Shown piece after piece: positions 30,018 to 41,579 of a stretch of 55,177 nt of DNA. This DNA comes from an uncultured Pelagibacteraceae bacterium (GTDB lineage Bacteria > Pseudomonadota > Alphaproteobacteria > Pelagibacterales > Pelagibacteraceae). The stretch is taken from contig CABXVD010000004.1 in NCBI GenBank assembly GCA_902515625.1, positions 1 to 55,177 of the forward strand. Reading direction: 5' to 3'. The translations under genes and the position numbers were made by a program. The notes under the pieces were generated by a model, which ran no database searches, had not been told where the DNA came from, and worked only from the letters and a program-made list of their open reading frames with translations. The stretch's first letter is position 1. Every line of letters starts with the position of its first letter.

Positions 30018-31187
30018 CTATTTTAAAAAGGCTTTTATTTTATCTGTTTTTTCCCAAGAAAAAGAGCCATTTTCTTCTGGGCTTCTTCCAAAATGACCGT
30101 ATGCTGCTGTTTTTTCATATATAGGTTTATTTAGATTTAACATTTCCCTTATTCCTCTAGGGCTTAAATTAAAATTATCATTAATTTTTTCTACAACAAA
30201 TTTATTTTTTTCAACATCGTTATCAAATAAATCAACATAAATTGATAACGGTTTAGATACACCTATTGCATAGGCTAATTGAATTAAACATTTGTTGGCG
30301 ATTTTTGAGGCAACTACATTTTTTGCAATATACCTTGCTGCATAAGCTGCTGACCTATCAACTTTGGTTGGATCCTTTCCTGAAAATGCTCCCCCACCAT
30401 GAGGTGCGGCACCTCCATAAGTATCAACTATAATTTTTCTTCCTGTAAGCCCACAATCACCATCAGGGCCTCCAATAACAAAATTACCTGTGGGATTTAC
30501 ATAAAATTCCTCTTCACTGAAACCATCTAAAAAATTTTTTGGAATAGAGTTTATCATATAAGGTCTTAATAACTCTCTAACCTGCATTTGATTTACATCT
30601 GTAGAATGTTGTGATGAAATAACTACAGATTTAACTTTTGTTGGTTTTCCATCAACATACTCAAAAGTAACTTGGCTTTTTGAGTCTGGTTCGATATTTT
30701 TAAGTTTACCAGACTTTCTATCCTGAGCCATTAGTCTTAAAATTTTGTGTGAGTAATGAATAGGTGCTGGCATTAGCTCTTCTGTTTCATTGCATGCATA
30801 ACCAAACATTATTCCTTGATCTCCAGCTCCTTCGTCTTTATTGCCTGAAGAGTCTACACCCATTGCTATATCAGATGATTGGGAATGAAGATGGCTTTCT
30901 ATTTTTGTAGCTTCTTTCCATGTGAAACCGTCTTGATCATAACCAATATCTTTTATGCAGTGTCTTACTTTTTCAATCAAATCATTTTCTTTAATTTCTG
31001 GACCTCTTACTTCACCAGCTAAAACAACTTTATTTGTTGTTGTAAGTGTTTCACAAGCTACTCTTGAAAAAGGATCTCCTGAAATATAACTATCAACTAC
31101 CATATCAGAAATTCTATCTGAAACTTTATCCGGGTGTCCTTCTGAAACTGACTCGCTAGTGAAAAGAAAATTTTTTAAATTACTCAT
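30018..31187 (-). CDS. metK: S-adenosylmethionine synthetase
   Basis: [59 protein letters not shown]. Confidence 0.97.
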   Translation of the reverse strand: MSNLKNFLFTSESVSEGHPDKVSDRISDMVVDSYISGDPFSRVACETLTTTNKVVLAGEVRGPEIKENDLIEKVRHCIKDIGYDQDGFTWKEATKIESHLHSQSSDIAMGVDSSGNKDEGAGDQGIMFGYACNETEELMPAPIHYSHKILRLMAQDRKSGKLKNIEPDSKSQVTFEYVDGKPTKVKSVVISSQHSTDVNQMQVRELLRPYMINSIPKNFLDGFSEEEFYVNPTGNFVIGGPDGDCGLTGRKIIVDTYGGAAPHGGGAFSGKDPTKVDRSAAYAARYIAKNVVASKIANKCLIQLAYAIGVSKPLSIYVDLFDNDVEKNKFVVEKINDNFNLSPRGIREMLNLNKPIYEKTAAYGHFGRSPEENGSFSWEKTDKIKAFLK

Positions 31188-32724
31188 TGTTAATTCTATT
31201 AAATGAAAAAAATAAAAAAATATACAATAAAATTATCAAACCAAAAATTTTATTTCCATATTTAGAAAATACTGTTGGTTGAATTTTTTTAATTTGACTA
31301 AAGTCTATATAGCCTGTTTCATTAAAGCTAACTTCTTGTTCAATATCACCAATTGGATTTATTATAGCTGATATTCCATTATTTGAAGAACGCAAAACAT
31401 ATTTACCACTCTCGATAGCTCTATATATACTGTGAATAAAATGTTGTTTGGGTCCACTGGATTGACCAAACCACCCGTCCTCTGAAATATTTATTATAAA
31501 ATCAAAATCTGGATCATTAAAAATTCTTCCAGAATAAATTATTTCATAACAAATTAGGGGTAAAAATTTTAAGGAGGTATTGCTTTTTTTAATTTTAATT
31601 ATATTTCTCTCACTTCCTTCTGAATAAGACTCATAATTATTAGTTAAAGTTTTTAAGCCAATATTTTTAAGTATATGTTCAAGTGGTAAAAATTCTCCAA
31701 ACGGCACAAGTTTATTTTTATTATATGAATTTAATAAATTTAAACTGTGATCATATACAGAGAGAGAATTAAAATATTTAACAGTACCTCTTTCAACAGA
31801 TTTACTATTTATACCAAGGACTAATAAATGATTTTCATTAAAATGATTTTCAAATAACCATTTGTAATCAAATATTTTTTCTTGAGATATACCCGGCAAT
31901 ATTCCCTCTGGCCACACAAAAATAATTTTTTCATTTTTATCAGGTTCACTGAGTTCAATTAAATCCTCAATAGCTGTTATTGGATCAATATTAGAATAAA
32001 ATCTATCTAATTTAATGTTGGAGCCAATAACTCTAAACTTATGATCAATAGAATTTATTTCAGCTTCAGTAAAAACCTTTTTGGACTGTGATCCATAAAA
32101 ATAAAAAATAATTGTGATTAAAAGAAAAAATATGCAGACCCATATATCAACTCTTGAATCTCTTAAAATAAATACCGCTGGACTTATAAATAGTGAAATA
32201 CAAAATAGATTAAATCCATAGGTACCTATAACAGAGGTGATATTTAAAATTTCTAAATGATTTGAGAAACTATAGGCAATTAAATTCCATGGAAATCCTG
32301 TTAAGATAGAACCTCTAACATACTCTGATAATCCAAAAATTAGAGAAAACAGAAAGAAAGATGAAATTACTTTTTTAGTTTTAAAAATAAAAAATAAAAA
32401 AGAAATAAGTCCATAAAATAAGGCTAAAAAAGCTGGAATAAGAATTAATGTTACTGGTATCAAAAACTTAAAACTTTCATCAAAAGTTAATGAAATTGAT
32501 ATCCAATAAAGATTTGTAATGAAATAACCAAAACCAAAAAGCCATCCATAAAAAAAGAATATTTTTTTGTTTTTGGTTTCTTCTGACCTCTTTATTAAAA
32601 AAGCAAATAATAAACTTAGGGTAATAAAGTTAATAATTATATAGTTAAAAGGTGGTAAGCTTAGGGATGTTGCGGCCCCCAAAAATATTAAAAATATGAA
32701 TTCAATATATAATTTTTTAATCAA
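31180..32724 (-). CDS. lnt: Apolipoprotein N-acyltransferase
   Basis: Multiple TM segments; [48 protein letters not shown] nitrilase-domain motifs. Confidence 0.93.
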   Translation of the reverse strand: MIKKLYIEFIFLIFLGAATSLSLPPFNYIIINFITLSLLFAFLIKRSEETKNKKIFFFYGWLFGFGYFITNLYWISISLTFDESFKFLIPVTLILIPAFLALFYGLISFLFFIFKTKKVISSFFLFSLIFGLSEYVRGSILTGFPWNLIAYSFSNHLEILNITSVIGTYGFNLFCISLFISPAVFILRDSRVDIWVCIFFLLITIIFYFYGSQSKKVFTEAEINSIDHKFRVIGSNIKLDRFYSNIDPITAIEDLIELSEPDKNEKIIFVWPEGILPGISQEKIFDYKWLFENHFNENHLLVLGINSKSVERGTVKYFNSLSVYDHSLNLLNSYNKNKLVPFGEFLPLEHILKNIGLKTLTNNYESYSEGSERNIIKIKKSNTSLKFLPLICYEIIYSGRIFNDPDFDFIINISEDGWFGQSSGPKQHFIHSIYRAIESGKYVLRSSNNGISAIINPIGDIEQEVSFNETGYIDFSQIKKIQPTVFSKYGNKIFGLIILLYIFLFFSFNRINNE

Positions 32725-32725
32725 T

Positions 32726-33187
32726 TTATTTTGTTTTAGTAATTACGGACCTATATATATGTCCCTCTTCTTTTAACATTTTTATATAATCTTTATTATT
32801 TTTATGATCAAAACCTAATAGATGAAGGAAGCCATGAATAAATATTTTGATCACTTTCTCCTTAAAAAGTTTCGTATTTAACGATTTAGGTTTGTTTATA
32901 AAGTTATAACTAATTATTATGTCTCCTAAATAAGCTTGTTTAGAAACTCTAACTTTTTTACTTAACGGAAATGATAAAATATCTGTGGGCTTATTTTTTT
33001 TTCTAAAAAGTTTATTTAACTTTTGAATATTCTTATTATTAGAGAGCAATAAAGTAAAACTTACTTTTTTATGTAAAAACTTATATTTTTTTGGGAAAGC
33101 ATTACAGATTTTTTGAAAAAAAAGATCTTTCTTTTTAAGCCTTTTTGACCAAGCCTTCTCTTCTGAGAAGACATTAATATTAATCAT
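32726..33187 (-). CDS. ybeY: Endoribonuclease YbeY
   Basis: KPTDILSFPL and HGFLHLLGFDH zinc motif. Confidence 0.93.
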   Translation of the reverse strand: MININVFSEEKAWSKRLKKKDLFFQKICNAFPKKYKFLHKKVSFTLLLSNNKNIQKLNKLFRKKNKPTDILSFPLSKKVRVSKQAYLGDIIISYNFINKPKSLNTKLFKEKVIKIFIHGFLHLLGFDHKNNKDYIKMLKEEGHIYRSVITKTK

Positions 33188-34175
33188 TATTTGAGTAGGC
33201 TTTTACAATTTTAGAAACGAGTGGGTGCCTTACAACATCAGAGTGATCAAAATCTACAATCGATATCTCATTCAAATGTCCTAATAATTGTTTTGAACGC
33301 AATAATCCTGACATGCTTTTGTTTGGTAAATCTATTTGGGTAGGATCACCGTTTACTACAATTTTAGAATTTTCGCCAATACGTGTTAAAAACATTTTGA
33401 TTTGAGTATCTGTAGCATTCTGGGCCTCGTCCAAAATCGCAAATGAATTTTTTAGTGTTCTTCCTCTCATAAAAGCTAATGGAGCAATTTCTATATCACC
33501 TATTTCAATCATCCTTTGAATTTTTTCAAAATCAAAAAGGTCATAAAGGGAATCGTATAGGGGCCTCAAGTACGGATCTACTTTCTCTTTCATATCTCCA
33601 GGTAAAAATCCTAAACGCTCACCTGCCTCAACTGCTGGTCTTGATAAAATAATTCTCTCAATTTTTTTTTCTAATAACATGGTCAATCCTACAGCAACTG
33701 CTAAAAAAGTTTTTCCAGTTCCTGCAGGGCCAGCTGAAATTACAATATCACTTTGTCTTAGTGCTCTTACATAATCCTTTTGTTTTTCAGATCTTGGAAT
33801 TATGGATTTTTTTGGAGTTTTAATTATATCGGTAACGTTATTATTTTTAACTTTTTCATTAATCATAAATTTATCTACTGAAGAAACTATATCTTTGTTC
33901 TCGATGTTTCCATTATTAATGAACTGATTAGCTAAAAACTGAATAGCATTTTTTAATAATTCATTCTTTTCTGGATTTGATTTAATTAATATTGAGTTTC
34001 CTCTGGAGTACAAACTACAGTTTGTTACTTTCTCTAACTGTTGTAAATTTTTATTAAATTCACCCACAACACCCATCAACAAATCATTATCATGAAATAT
34101 GACACTTAAAGAATTCTTGTCTGAGTAAACAAACTTTAAAGATGGATCGATATTTTTATTTGTTATGCTGCTCAA
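33180..34175 (-). CDS. PhoH-like ATPase (YbeZ)
   Basis: SAGPAGTGKTFLAVAVG, RPAVEAGERLGFLPGDM, ILDEAQNAT, VNGDPTQIDLP. Confidence 0.94.
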   Translation of the reverse strand: MSSITNKNIDPSLKFVYSDKNSLSVIFHDNDLLMGVVGEFNKNLQQLEKVTNCSLYSRGNSILIKSNPEKNELLKNAIQFLANQFINNGNIENKDIVSSVDKFMINEKVKNNNVTDIIKTPKKSIIPRSEKQKDYVRALRQSDIVISAGPAGTGKTFLAVAVGLTMLLEKKIERIILSRPAVEAGERLGFLPGDMKEKVDPYLRPLYDSLYDLFDFEKIQRMIEIGDIEIAPLAFMRGRTLKNSFAILDEAQNATDTQIKMFLTRIGENSKIVVNGDPTQIDLPNKSMSGLLRSKQLLGHLNEISIVDFDHSDVVRHPLVSKIVKAYSNND

Positions 34176-34178
34176 CTA

Positions 34179-35507
34179 TTATGCTACCTTTTTGTCCAAA
34201 TCTTCAACAATTTCACCAAATAAGGTGGTTCTGTTAAATTTATTAATTTTTACTGGAACAATTTTTCCAATATGTTCTTTGTTACCATTGAATACTACTG
34301 ATGTCATGTACTCAGATTTACCAAAAGTTTGAGTTTTGTCATCAGTTAAATTTTCAACCAAAACGTTGATTGTTTGATTTTTAAATTGTTTATTTCTATT
34401 CATTTGATTTTCATACAATTTATTTTGTATTGTTTCTAATCTTTGTGTTGAAATTTTTTTGTCAGTGAGTTCTAAATCATAAGCGACTGTTCCTGGTCTT
34501 GAACTAAAAATAAAAGAATATGAATTAATAAAATTAACTTTTTCAATTAATTTTAATGTATTTTCAAAATCTTCATCCTTTTCTCCTGGATAACCAATGA
34601 TAAAATCACTTGAAAATTCTATTTTGCTATTAATCTTTTTTAATTTTTCAAAAATATACAAATAGTCTTTAATTGTGTGTTTTCTATTCATAGATTCTAA
34701 AATTTTATCAGATCCACTTTGTACTGGTAAATGTACAAGTGGCATTAATTTTTGAGAATTTTTATAAACATTAATCAAATCTTCAGTCATATCTTTTGGG
34801 TGAGAAGTGGTATATCTAATTCTTTTAATATCTTGTATTTTTTCTATTTCCATAATTAAGTTGGATAATCTATTTTTTCCATCATTATAGGCATTAACAT
34901 TTTGACCAAGAAGTATTATCTCTTTAGTCCCTTTTTCAGATAAGTATTTAGCCTCATCTATAATTTGTTTAAATGGTCTTGAATACTCAGGTCCCCTTGT
35001 ATAAGGCACTACACAGAAATGACAAAATTTATCACAACCTTCTTGAATTGTTAAGAATGAAGAAATTTTTCCAGACTCATTTTTTATTTTACTGAAGTAT
35101 TTAAATTTAGAAATAGCATCAAATTCTGTTTCTTCATTTTTTTTCTTTTTTTGAATGTAATTCAATATGGTATTATTAATTTTGTGGTAAGATTGAGGAC
35201 CAATTACTAAATCAATGTAAGGCTCACGTCTTAACATTTCATGATTTTCAGCTTGAGCAACACATCCTACGATAATTACCAATGGCTTTTGCTTTGATCT
35301 GAAAATTTTTTTTACTCTACCTATTTCATGGTAAACTTTTTCTTTAGCTTTATCCCTTATATGACATGTGTTGAGAAGATAACAATTTGCATCTTCATAA
35401 TTTTCTGTTTTTTCGAAACCTATTTTTTTTACTGAGTCATATATTCTATTTGAGTCATACTCATTCATTTGACAACCAAATGTTTTGATAAATATTTTTT
35501 GTGACAT
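34179..35507 (-). CDS. miaB: tRNA-2-methylthio-N6-dimethylallyladenosine synthase
   Basis: KIFIKTFGCQMNEYDS, QEGCDKFCHFCVVPYTRG radical-SAM CxxxCxxC, LPVQSGSDKIL; start moved to internal ATG MSQKIF. Confidence 0.93.
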   Translation of the reverse strand: MSQKIFIKTFGCQMNEYDSNRIYDSVKKIGFEKTENYEDANCYLLNTCHIRDKAKEKVYHEIGRVKKIFRSKQKPLVIIVGCVAQAENHEMLRREPYIDLVIGPQSYHKINNTILNYIQKKKKNEETEFDAISKFKYFSKIKNESGKISSFLTIQEGCDKFCHFCVVPYTRGPEYSRPFKQIIDEAKYLSEKGTKEIILLGQNVNAYNDGKNRLSNLIMEIEKIQDIKRIRYTTSHPKDMTEDLINVYKNSQKLMPLVHLPVQSGSDKILESMNRKHTIKDYLYIFEKLKKINSKIEFSSDFIIGYPGEKDEDFENTLKLIEKVNFINSYSFIFSSRPGTVAYDLELTDKKISTQRLETIQNKLYENQMNRNKQFKNQTINVLVENLTDDKTQTFGKSEYMTSVVFNGNKEHIGKIVPVKINKFNRTTLFGEIVEDLDKKVA

Positions 35508-35511
35508 TTCG

Positions 35512-35922
35512 TTAGGATTTCTTCTTAATCCCATAAAGTTCTAGCTTATGATCTACCAATGTATATCCATATTTTTCTGCAACTTTTTTTTGAAGTTTCT
35601 CAATTTCTTCATCTACAAACTCTATGATCTCTCCAGATTTTACATCAATTAAATGATCATGATGTCCTTCATTCAACTCTTCGTATCTAGCTTTTCCACC
35701 CTTAAACTCATGCTTTGTTAAAATCCCAGACTCTTCAAATAATTTTACTGTTCTATAAACTGTAGCAATACTAATTTTTGAATCAATTTTAGAAACTCTG
35801 TTATATAATTCATCCACATCTGGGTGGTCAGAAGACTCAGACATAACTTGGGCAATTATTTTTCTTTGATCTGTTAATTTAACACCTTTTAACAAACATT
35901 TTTGCTCGATTGTTTCTGACAT
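35512..35922 (-). CDS. Fur-family metalloregulator
   Basis: LTDQRKIIAQVM, SIATVYRTVKLFEESGIL, GHHDHLIDVKSGEIIEF. Confidence 0.9.
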   Translation of the reverse strand: MSETIEQKCLLKGVKLTDQRKIIAQVMSESSDHPDVDELYNRVSKIDSKISIATVYRTVKLFEESGILTKHEFKGGKARYEELNEGHHDHLIDVKSGEIIEFVDEEIEKLQKKVAEKYGYTLVDHKLELYGIKKKS

Positions 35923-35931
35923 AATTCAATT

Positions 35932-36318
35932 CTAACTTAAGTAAATAGGTTTAATCAAATTTTTTTTAATTTTAAATTTGTCACACAAATTAGGTATATC
36001 CTCATATTTTATGTCTTTTTGGTCTTTAAAGTCTTTAAGACTATAGCAATAATAATCAATTCTTCTCGAAACATTCCATGCTTTAACTAATGATAAAGAG
36101 TTCCTTATGCCTGCAAAGCTACCTGGGCCTCGATTTACATATATTTTGCCAATATCTTCTATTTTTAAATTATTTGAATATAAAAAATCCTTAACAATTA
36201 AAGTCAATTTCTCATAATTAATTTTAGTATTCTCTTTAGTAATATTATAAATATCATCTTTAGTGATGATCATTAAAAACATTTTTTCACTTGCAATATC
36301 AATTAGTAGCTTATTCAT
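35932..36318 (-). CDS. tsaB: TsaB-like protein (t6A biosynthesis), unusually short (128 aa)
   Basis: MNKLLIDIASEKMFLMI..., YVNRGPGSFAGIRNSLSLVKAW is the TsaB N-terminal signature; ends IKPIYLS, resembling the canonical C-terminal P-x-YLR, but the middle is missing. Confidence 0.75.
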   Translation of the reverse strand: MNKLLIDIASEKMFLMIITKDDIYNITKENTKINYEKLTLIVKDFLYSNNLKIEDIGKIYVNRGPGSFAGIRNSLSLVKAWNVSRRIDYYCYSLKDFKDQKDIKYEDIPNLCDKFKIKKNLIKPIYLS

Positions 36319-37327
36319 AATTATTTTATACTCTAATATTGGTCCTAAAGCAGATGAAAATAATATCAAATACTACTCAAATGATGAAGGTATTTTATCA
36401 ATTATGTACCATCGTTTTAATGAATCTAAATATCCATCAACAAATATTCAAATGGATATTTTTAAAGAACATATTCAGATAATTAAAAATTCAGATTACA
36501 CATTTCATAATCCTAATAAGTTTAAAGAACAATTTAATACCATAAAACTAAAAAAAGAAATTTTAATTACTATTGATGATGCATTTGAATCATTTTATTT
36601 TGAGGCATGGCCGTACTTAAGAAAAAATAAAATTCCATTTATCTTGTTTGTTTCAACTGAACCAGTAGGTAAAAATGGCTATATGACATGGGATCAAATA
36701 AGAGAAATTGAAAAAGAAAATTTTGTTTTAATTGGCCATCACTCACATAGCCATGATTATCTTATTGATGAAACCAACGATAGATTTATATCAGATATTG
36801 AAAAGGCAAATAAAGTTTTTTTAAAAGAACTAGACTATATTCCAAAATTATTTTCTTACCCATTCGGTGAATATTCAAAATTTATGAGGGATTATATTTC
36901 TAAAAATTTTGAATTTGCTTTTGGTCAACACTCTGGTGTTATTGATATAAACAAGGATAAATTTGAATTACCAAGATTTCCAATTAATGAAAAATATGGT
37001 GAATTAAAAAGGTTTAGTTCAATCATAAATTATTTTCCACTTGAATATAAAAAATTATTACCTTTAGAAAAGCAATTAACAAAATCTTCAAACCCTCCCA
37101 AGTTCATAGTTGAATTTTTTCAAGAACAAAAAAATTTAAATAATATTAATTGTTATTCAAATGAAGCCAACAAATGGGAAAAATCAAAAACTATTTTTTC
37201 AGGTACTAAACTATCAATTGAATTTAGAGCACCATTTGAGCCAAGAAGAGGAAGAGTAAATTGTTCTCTTAATGATGATGGTAAGTGGAGATGGTTAGGG
37301 ATTCAATTTCCAATTAAATCAAATTAG
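36263..37327 (+). CDS. Polysaccharide deacetylase family protein, exported
   Basis: Signal peptide; ILSIMYHRF, ILITIDDAFESFYFEAWPYL, IGHHSHSHDYL, FSYPFGEYSKFMRDYI (NodB homology motifs). Confidence 0.88.
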   Translation: MMIIKNIFSLAISISSLFIIILYSNIGPKADENNIKYYSNDEGILSIMYHRFNESKYPSTNIQMDIFKEHIQIIKNSDYTFHNPNKFKEQFNTIKLKKEILITIDDAFESFYFEAWPYLRKNKIPFILFVSTEPVGKNGYMTWDQIREIEKENFVLIGHHSHSHDYLIDETNDRFISDIEKANKVFLKELDYIPKLFSYPFGEYSKFMRDYISKNFEFAFGQHSGVIDINKDKFELPRFPINEKYGELKRFSSIINYFPLEYKKLLPLEKQLTKSSNPPKFIVEFFQEQKNLNNINCYSNEANKWEKSKTIFSGTKLSIEFRAPFEPRRGRVNCSLNDDGKWRWLGIQFPIKSN

Positions 37328-38397
37328 ATTAAACTTTCTAGATCCTTGCTAGATGGTAACAGTTTAGCTTCATCAAAATCTTTTAGATTGTTCTGCATTA
37401 TTATTTTTTGAAGCACCTCTATATATTCATTCCCTGTTTCTGCATACTTATCAAGATGATTTGATAAAACTATACTATCCAGAGGTCTATTTCGATTTCT
37501 AAGGTTTGTTCTTGCCTTTCTTAAATTTTTATAAGACGGGTGTGTATTAAGATTTCTTAAATAAGCTCTTACTGAAAGCTGTAAACTATGAAATTTCATC
37601 ACCTTATGTTCTTCTCCTTTTTCAGCATTTTTTGGCTTGAGTCCCTCTCCAGACCATGTCCATTGTCCAAATAAAGCATTGCCTTTTAAAGCGAATCTAG
37701 AAGTCCCCCATCCTGTTTCTTTAGCTGCCTGAGCTATTGCTAGTGAAACTGGAATCTCATCCATTCTAATTTTTAAAGTTGAAAGATCATTTTGTCTAAC
37801 CCCATATTGTTTATACTTTTTTTCTAACCACTTCTTTTCTATGTCTGTATTACTATTTTTACTTAAAATCGTAAAAAGTCTTTTTCTATCTAATCTAATT
37901 TTATTATTTTCTTTAATAATTAAAGGCAAAACAATTTTGATAAACATTTCTTTTTTTTCATTTGCATTACCTATATTTTTAATCTCATTAGGAAGTAAAC
38001 CAATATCAATTGGTTTAACTAACTTATTATCTCTTACATCTTCCAAATTATATTTTACTTCCTTAAATAGAGCATTAATCTCTGAAGTTGTATACCTCAC
38101 GAGATTTATTTCTGATTTGTTTTCCTCCAAAATATCATAAAGAAGATCTATTTCGTCGCTTTGAACCCATGGGTCATCATCTTCAGATGATTTACGATTA
38201 TTCAAAGTCCTATTTAAAATATCTTTAGAATTATTTGTAAATTCCTCATTATGAAAATTTTTGTCTGCAAAATTTATTAAAATTGGTACAGTATAAAAAA
38301 ATGATGCAACAACAAAAGCACTTAAAGAAAATCTCGTAAATGTATTCAAGATCTTGTTTTTTACTCTTTTGTGTTTTATTTTTACTTTTAAATTCAT
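37324..38397 (-). CDS. Bax-like glucosaminidase-domain protein
   Basis: SLAIAQAAKETGWGTSRFALKGNALFGQWTW, HSLQLSVRAYLRNLNTHPSYKNLRKAR; start moved to ATG 38397. Confidence 0.82.
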   Translation of the reverse strand: MNLKVKIKHKRVKNKILNTFTRFSLSAFVVASFFYTVPILINFADKNFHNEEFTNNSKDILNRTLNNRKSSEDDDPWVQSDEIDLLYDILEENKSEINLVRYTTSEINALFKEVKYNLEDVRDNKLVKPIDIGLLPNEIKNIGNANEKKEMFIKIVLPLIIKENNKIRLDRKRLFTILSKNSNTDIEKKWLEKKYKQYGVRQNDLSTLKIRMDEIPVSLAIAQAAKETGWGTSRFALKGNALFGQWTWSGEGLKPKNAEKGEEHKVMKFHSLQLSVRAYLRNLNTHPSYKNLRKARTNLRNRNRPLDSIVLSNHLDKYAETGNEYIEVLQKIIMQNNLKDFDEAKLLPSSKDLESLI

Positions 38398-38401
38398 AAT
38401 T

Positions 38402-38941
38402 TTAAATAGCAATTACCTCTTTAACCTCAGGTAAATAATGGCATAGTAAATTTTGAACTCCCTTTTTTAATGTCATAGTTGAACTAGGACATCCTGAGCA
38501 ACTACCTTGTAATTGTACTTTAACAACACCATCTTTATATTCTTTAAACTTAATATCCCCACCATCTCTAGCAACAGCTGGCCTTATTTTTTGATCTAAG
38601 ATTTTGACTATTTTTTGTTCAATTTCATCTAATTCAGATTCTTCCTGTTTTATATTTTCATCAATAACAAACTCTTTTCCATCAGAATAAAAATCATTTA
38701 TAAAAGAAATCACAATGTGTTTTATTTCATCCCATTTCGTTTGATCGCTTTTATTAACTGATAAAAAGTCTTGACCTAAGAAAACGCCTTCTACTCCGTT
38801 TACTGATAAAATATTTTTAACTAACTCATTTTTAATTTGATCCTTATTAGTAATTTCATAAGGACCACTATTAGAAACTTTCTTCCCAGGAAGAAATTTC
38901 AATGAATTTGGATTTGGAGTTACTTCAGTTTGCACAAACAT
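38402..38941 (-). CDS. NifU-family Fe-S scaffold (Nfu)
   Basis: FVQTEVTPNPNSLKFLPG N-domain, RPAVARDGGDIKF...GSCSGCPSSTMTLKKGV CxxC domain. Confidence 0.92.
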   Translation of the reverse strand: MFVQTEVTPNPNSLKFLPGKKVSNSGPYEITNKDQIKNELVKNILSVNGVEGVFLGQDFLSVNKSDQTKWDEIKHIVISFINDFYSDGKEFVIDENIKQEESELDEIEQKIVKILDQKIRPAVARDGGDIKFKEYKDGVVKVQLQGSCSGCPSSTMTLKKGVQNLLCHYLPEVKEVIAI

Positions 38942-38993
38942 AAATTATATATAGTTTATATTTTAGAAATTAAAACTTGATATTAATTTTTTG

Positions 38994-39995
38994 TTAAAAA
39001 CCTACTATTTCTTTTATTTTTTTGATCTTTTTTGACGAAATTTTGTCAGCATGTTCAATTCCATCTAGAAGAATAGAATCAAGATATGATTGCTCGTTGA
39101 GTAATTGATTTATCTCTTTAGATATTGGCATAATTTTATTGACTACTAACTCTGATAGTTCATCTTTAAATTCTGAAAAATTTTTGCCTGCAAATTTTTC
39201 TATAGAAGATTCCAAAGTTGAGTTACTTAAACTAGCAAAAATGCCCAGTAGATTTTTCGCCTCCAGTCTCTTTTCAAGTTCTTTTATATCTTTTGGCATT
39301 GGTAAAGGATCTGTTTTAGCTTTTTTAATTTTATTAATTATTTGATCCTTATCATCAGTTAAGTTTATTCTACTTAGATCTGATAACTCAGATTTACTCA
39401 TTTTTTTTGATCCATCCTTTAAGCTCATAATTCTAGAAAACTCTTTTTGAATTAGAGGCTCTGGAACTTTTAAAAAACCCTCTACACCAAAATCATTATT
39501 GAATTTTTGAGCTATATCTCTGCATAACTCTAAGTGCTGCTTTTGATCGTCTCCTACAGGTACGTGGGTAGCATCATATAACAATATGTCAGCTGCCATG
39601 AGAACAGGATAAGAATACAATCCAATACTGGCTTTTTCCTTATCCTTTCCAGCTTTTTCTTTAAATTGGGTCATTCTATTTAGCCACCCCATACGAGCTA
39701 TACAACTTAAAATCCAGGCACCTTCACAATGAGCTGGTACACCAGATTGGTTAAAAATAATACTTTTTTTTGGATCTATCCCGCTTGCAATAAATGTTGC
39801 TACTGTTTCTCTAATATTTTTTTTTAATTCTTTAGGATCTTGTTTAATTGTTATTGCATGTAAATCCACAACACAAAAAATACATTGATTTGCGTCGTCA
39901 TTATTAAGTTCAACAAAATTCTTAATCGCACCTAGATAGTTACCAAGATGAAGATTACCTGTAGGCTGAACACCTGAAAATATTTTTTTGCTCAT
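38994..39995 (-). CDS. trpS: Tryptophanyl-tRNA synthetase
   Basis: [21 protein letters not shown] (HIGH), KKMSKSE (KMSKS). Confidence 0.96.
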   Translation of the reverse strand: MSKKIFSGVQPTGNLHLGNYLGAIKNFVELNNDDANQCIFCVVDLHAITIKQDPKELKKNIRETVATFIASGIDPKKSIIFNQSGVPAHCEGAWILSCIARMGWLNRMTQFKEKAGKDKEKASIGLYSYPVLMAADILLYDATHVPVGDDQKQHLELCRDIAQKFNNDFGVEGFLKVPEPLIQKEFSRIMSLKDGSKKMSKSELSDLSRINLTDDKDQIINKIKKAKTDPLPMPKDIKELEKRLEAKNLLGIFASLSNSTLESSIEKFAGKNFSEFKDELSELVVNKIMPISKEINQLLNEQSYLDSILLDGIEHADKISSKKIKKIKEIVGF

Positions 39996-39999
39996 AAAG

Positions 40000-41529
40000 T
40001 TAATACTTTAATTTAATATCACTGATTTTAAAAGCTTTGATAAAATAACAAATTACAAGGTAAGAAGCTAAGCCTAATAATACTGATAATATTAGATAAA
40101 AAGATTTTGCTTTTTGTTCAAATGCAAGTTCATTTTGAAAAAAATTTAACAAAAATTGAAATATAAAACCCATTATTATTGAAGCAATAACTATTTTAAT
40201 AAATTTTATTAAAAATATTTTATTGAAAGAAAAAAGATTTTTGTTTTTTAAAAATACAAATAATAATATCCCATTAAACCAAGATGAAATAGTTGTTGCA
40301 ATAGGAATTATTATAAATCCAAATTCATTAAAGTAATAAACGCTTATTAAAATATTTAAAAAGACAGAAATTAACGAAATATAAAAAGGAGTCTTGGTAT
40401 TATGGTTTGCAAAAAAGAAGCTAGAAAACACTTTTATCAAAGCAAATGCAGGCAAACCTAAAGCAAAATAATATAGAGCTAGACTTGAATTTAAAACTGC
40501 AGTTTCATCAAATGATCCATAACCAAAGAGTGCAGAAATTATTTGTTCAGATCCAAGGATTAATGCAATAGATGCTGGCAAACTCAATAACAAACTTAAC
40601 TCAAGAGCTTTGTTTTGAATTAAAGTAATCTTGCTCTTTTTCTTAGATTCTACGTGTTTTGATAATTGTGGAAGTACAACTACTCCAATTGCAATCCCTG
40701 CAATTGCTAAATTGATTTGGTATATTCTATCCGCATAATAAAGGTAGGAAACCGCGCTTGCTTGAAATGAAGCAATAATTGTTCCAACTAATATATTTAT
40801 TTGCGTGACACCTGAAGAAAAAATACTGGGTAATAATTTTTTAAAAAAGATCTTAACTTTGTCAGATATTTTAATTTTAATATTAATATTAAGTGAATAA
40901 TGTTTTTTCACAAATTTATATAAAAATAATAATTGCAATAAGCCTGCTAAGGAAACTCCATATGATAAATAATATACCAAGTTATCCCCTAGAGAATTTG
41001 AAAATAATAAAATCAAAACTAAAATAATATTTAGTATTATTGGAGCTCCTGATGCGGCTGCGAATTTATTATGCGAATTCAAGATTGCTGCAAAAAATGA
41101 TGCCAAACAAATAAATAATAAAAAAGGAAAAGTAATGCGTGTCAAGGTTATTGATATTTCCATTTTATCAATGTCCCCTGTGAAGCCAGGAGCAATAACA
41201 GACACAAATGCAGGCATAAACAATTGAATAAGCAGCGTTATTAAAAGCAAACCTAGAAATAAAAGATTAAAAATATCATTTGCAAACTTGTTGGCTTGCT
41301 TTTTACTTTTAAGCATTTCTGATGCATAGCTCGGAACAAAAGCGGCATTAAAAGTTCCCTCTGAAAATAATCTTCTAAATGTATTTGGAATTCTAAATGC
41401 AACAAAAAAAGCGTCTGCTAATAATCCTGTCCCAAGAAATATTGCAATTAAAATATCTCTTAAATATCCAAGTAATCTACTTATGATAGTATAAAAACCA
41501 AATGTGCCTGTTGACTTAAGTAAGTTCAT
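40000..41529 (-). CDS. murJ: Lipid II flippase MurJ
   Basis: [59 protein letters not shown]. Confidence 0.95.
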   Translation of the reverse strand: MNLLKSTGTFGFYTIISRLLGYLRDILIAIFLGTGLLADAFFVAFRIPNTFRRLFSEGTFNAAFVPSYASEMLKSKKQANKFANDIFNLLFLGLLLITLLIQLFMPAFVSVIAPGFTGDIDKMEISITLTRITFPFLLFICLASFFAAILNSHNKFAAASGAPIILNIILVLILLFSNSLGDNLVYYLSYGVSLAGLLQLLFLYKFVKKHYSLNINIKIKISDKVKIFFKKLLPSIFSSGVTQINILVGTIIASFQASAVSYLYYADRIYQINLAIAGIAIGVVVLPQLSKHVESKKKSKITLIQNKALELSLLLSLPASIALILGSEQIISALFGYGSFDETAVLNSSLALYYFALGLPAFALIKVFSSFFFANHNTKTPFYISLISVFLNILISVYYFNEFGFIIIPIATTISSWFNGILLFVFLKNKNLFSFNKIFLIKFIKIVIASIIMGFIFQFLLNFFQNELAFEQKAKSFYLILSVLLGLASYLVICYFIKAFKISDIKLKY

Positions 41530-41579
41530 AAATCATATTAGTCTTAAATTTACCCCAATTGTACACATAATTATAATAA

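Noticed and set aside
31188-31200. SAM riboswitch upstream of metK
   Set aside because: lnt overlaps the metK start; no leader space.
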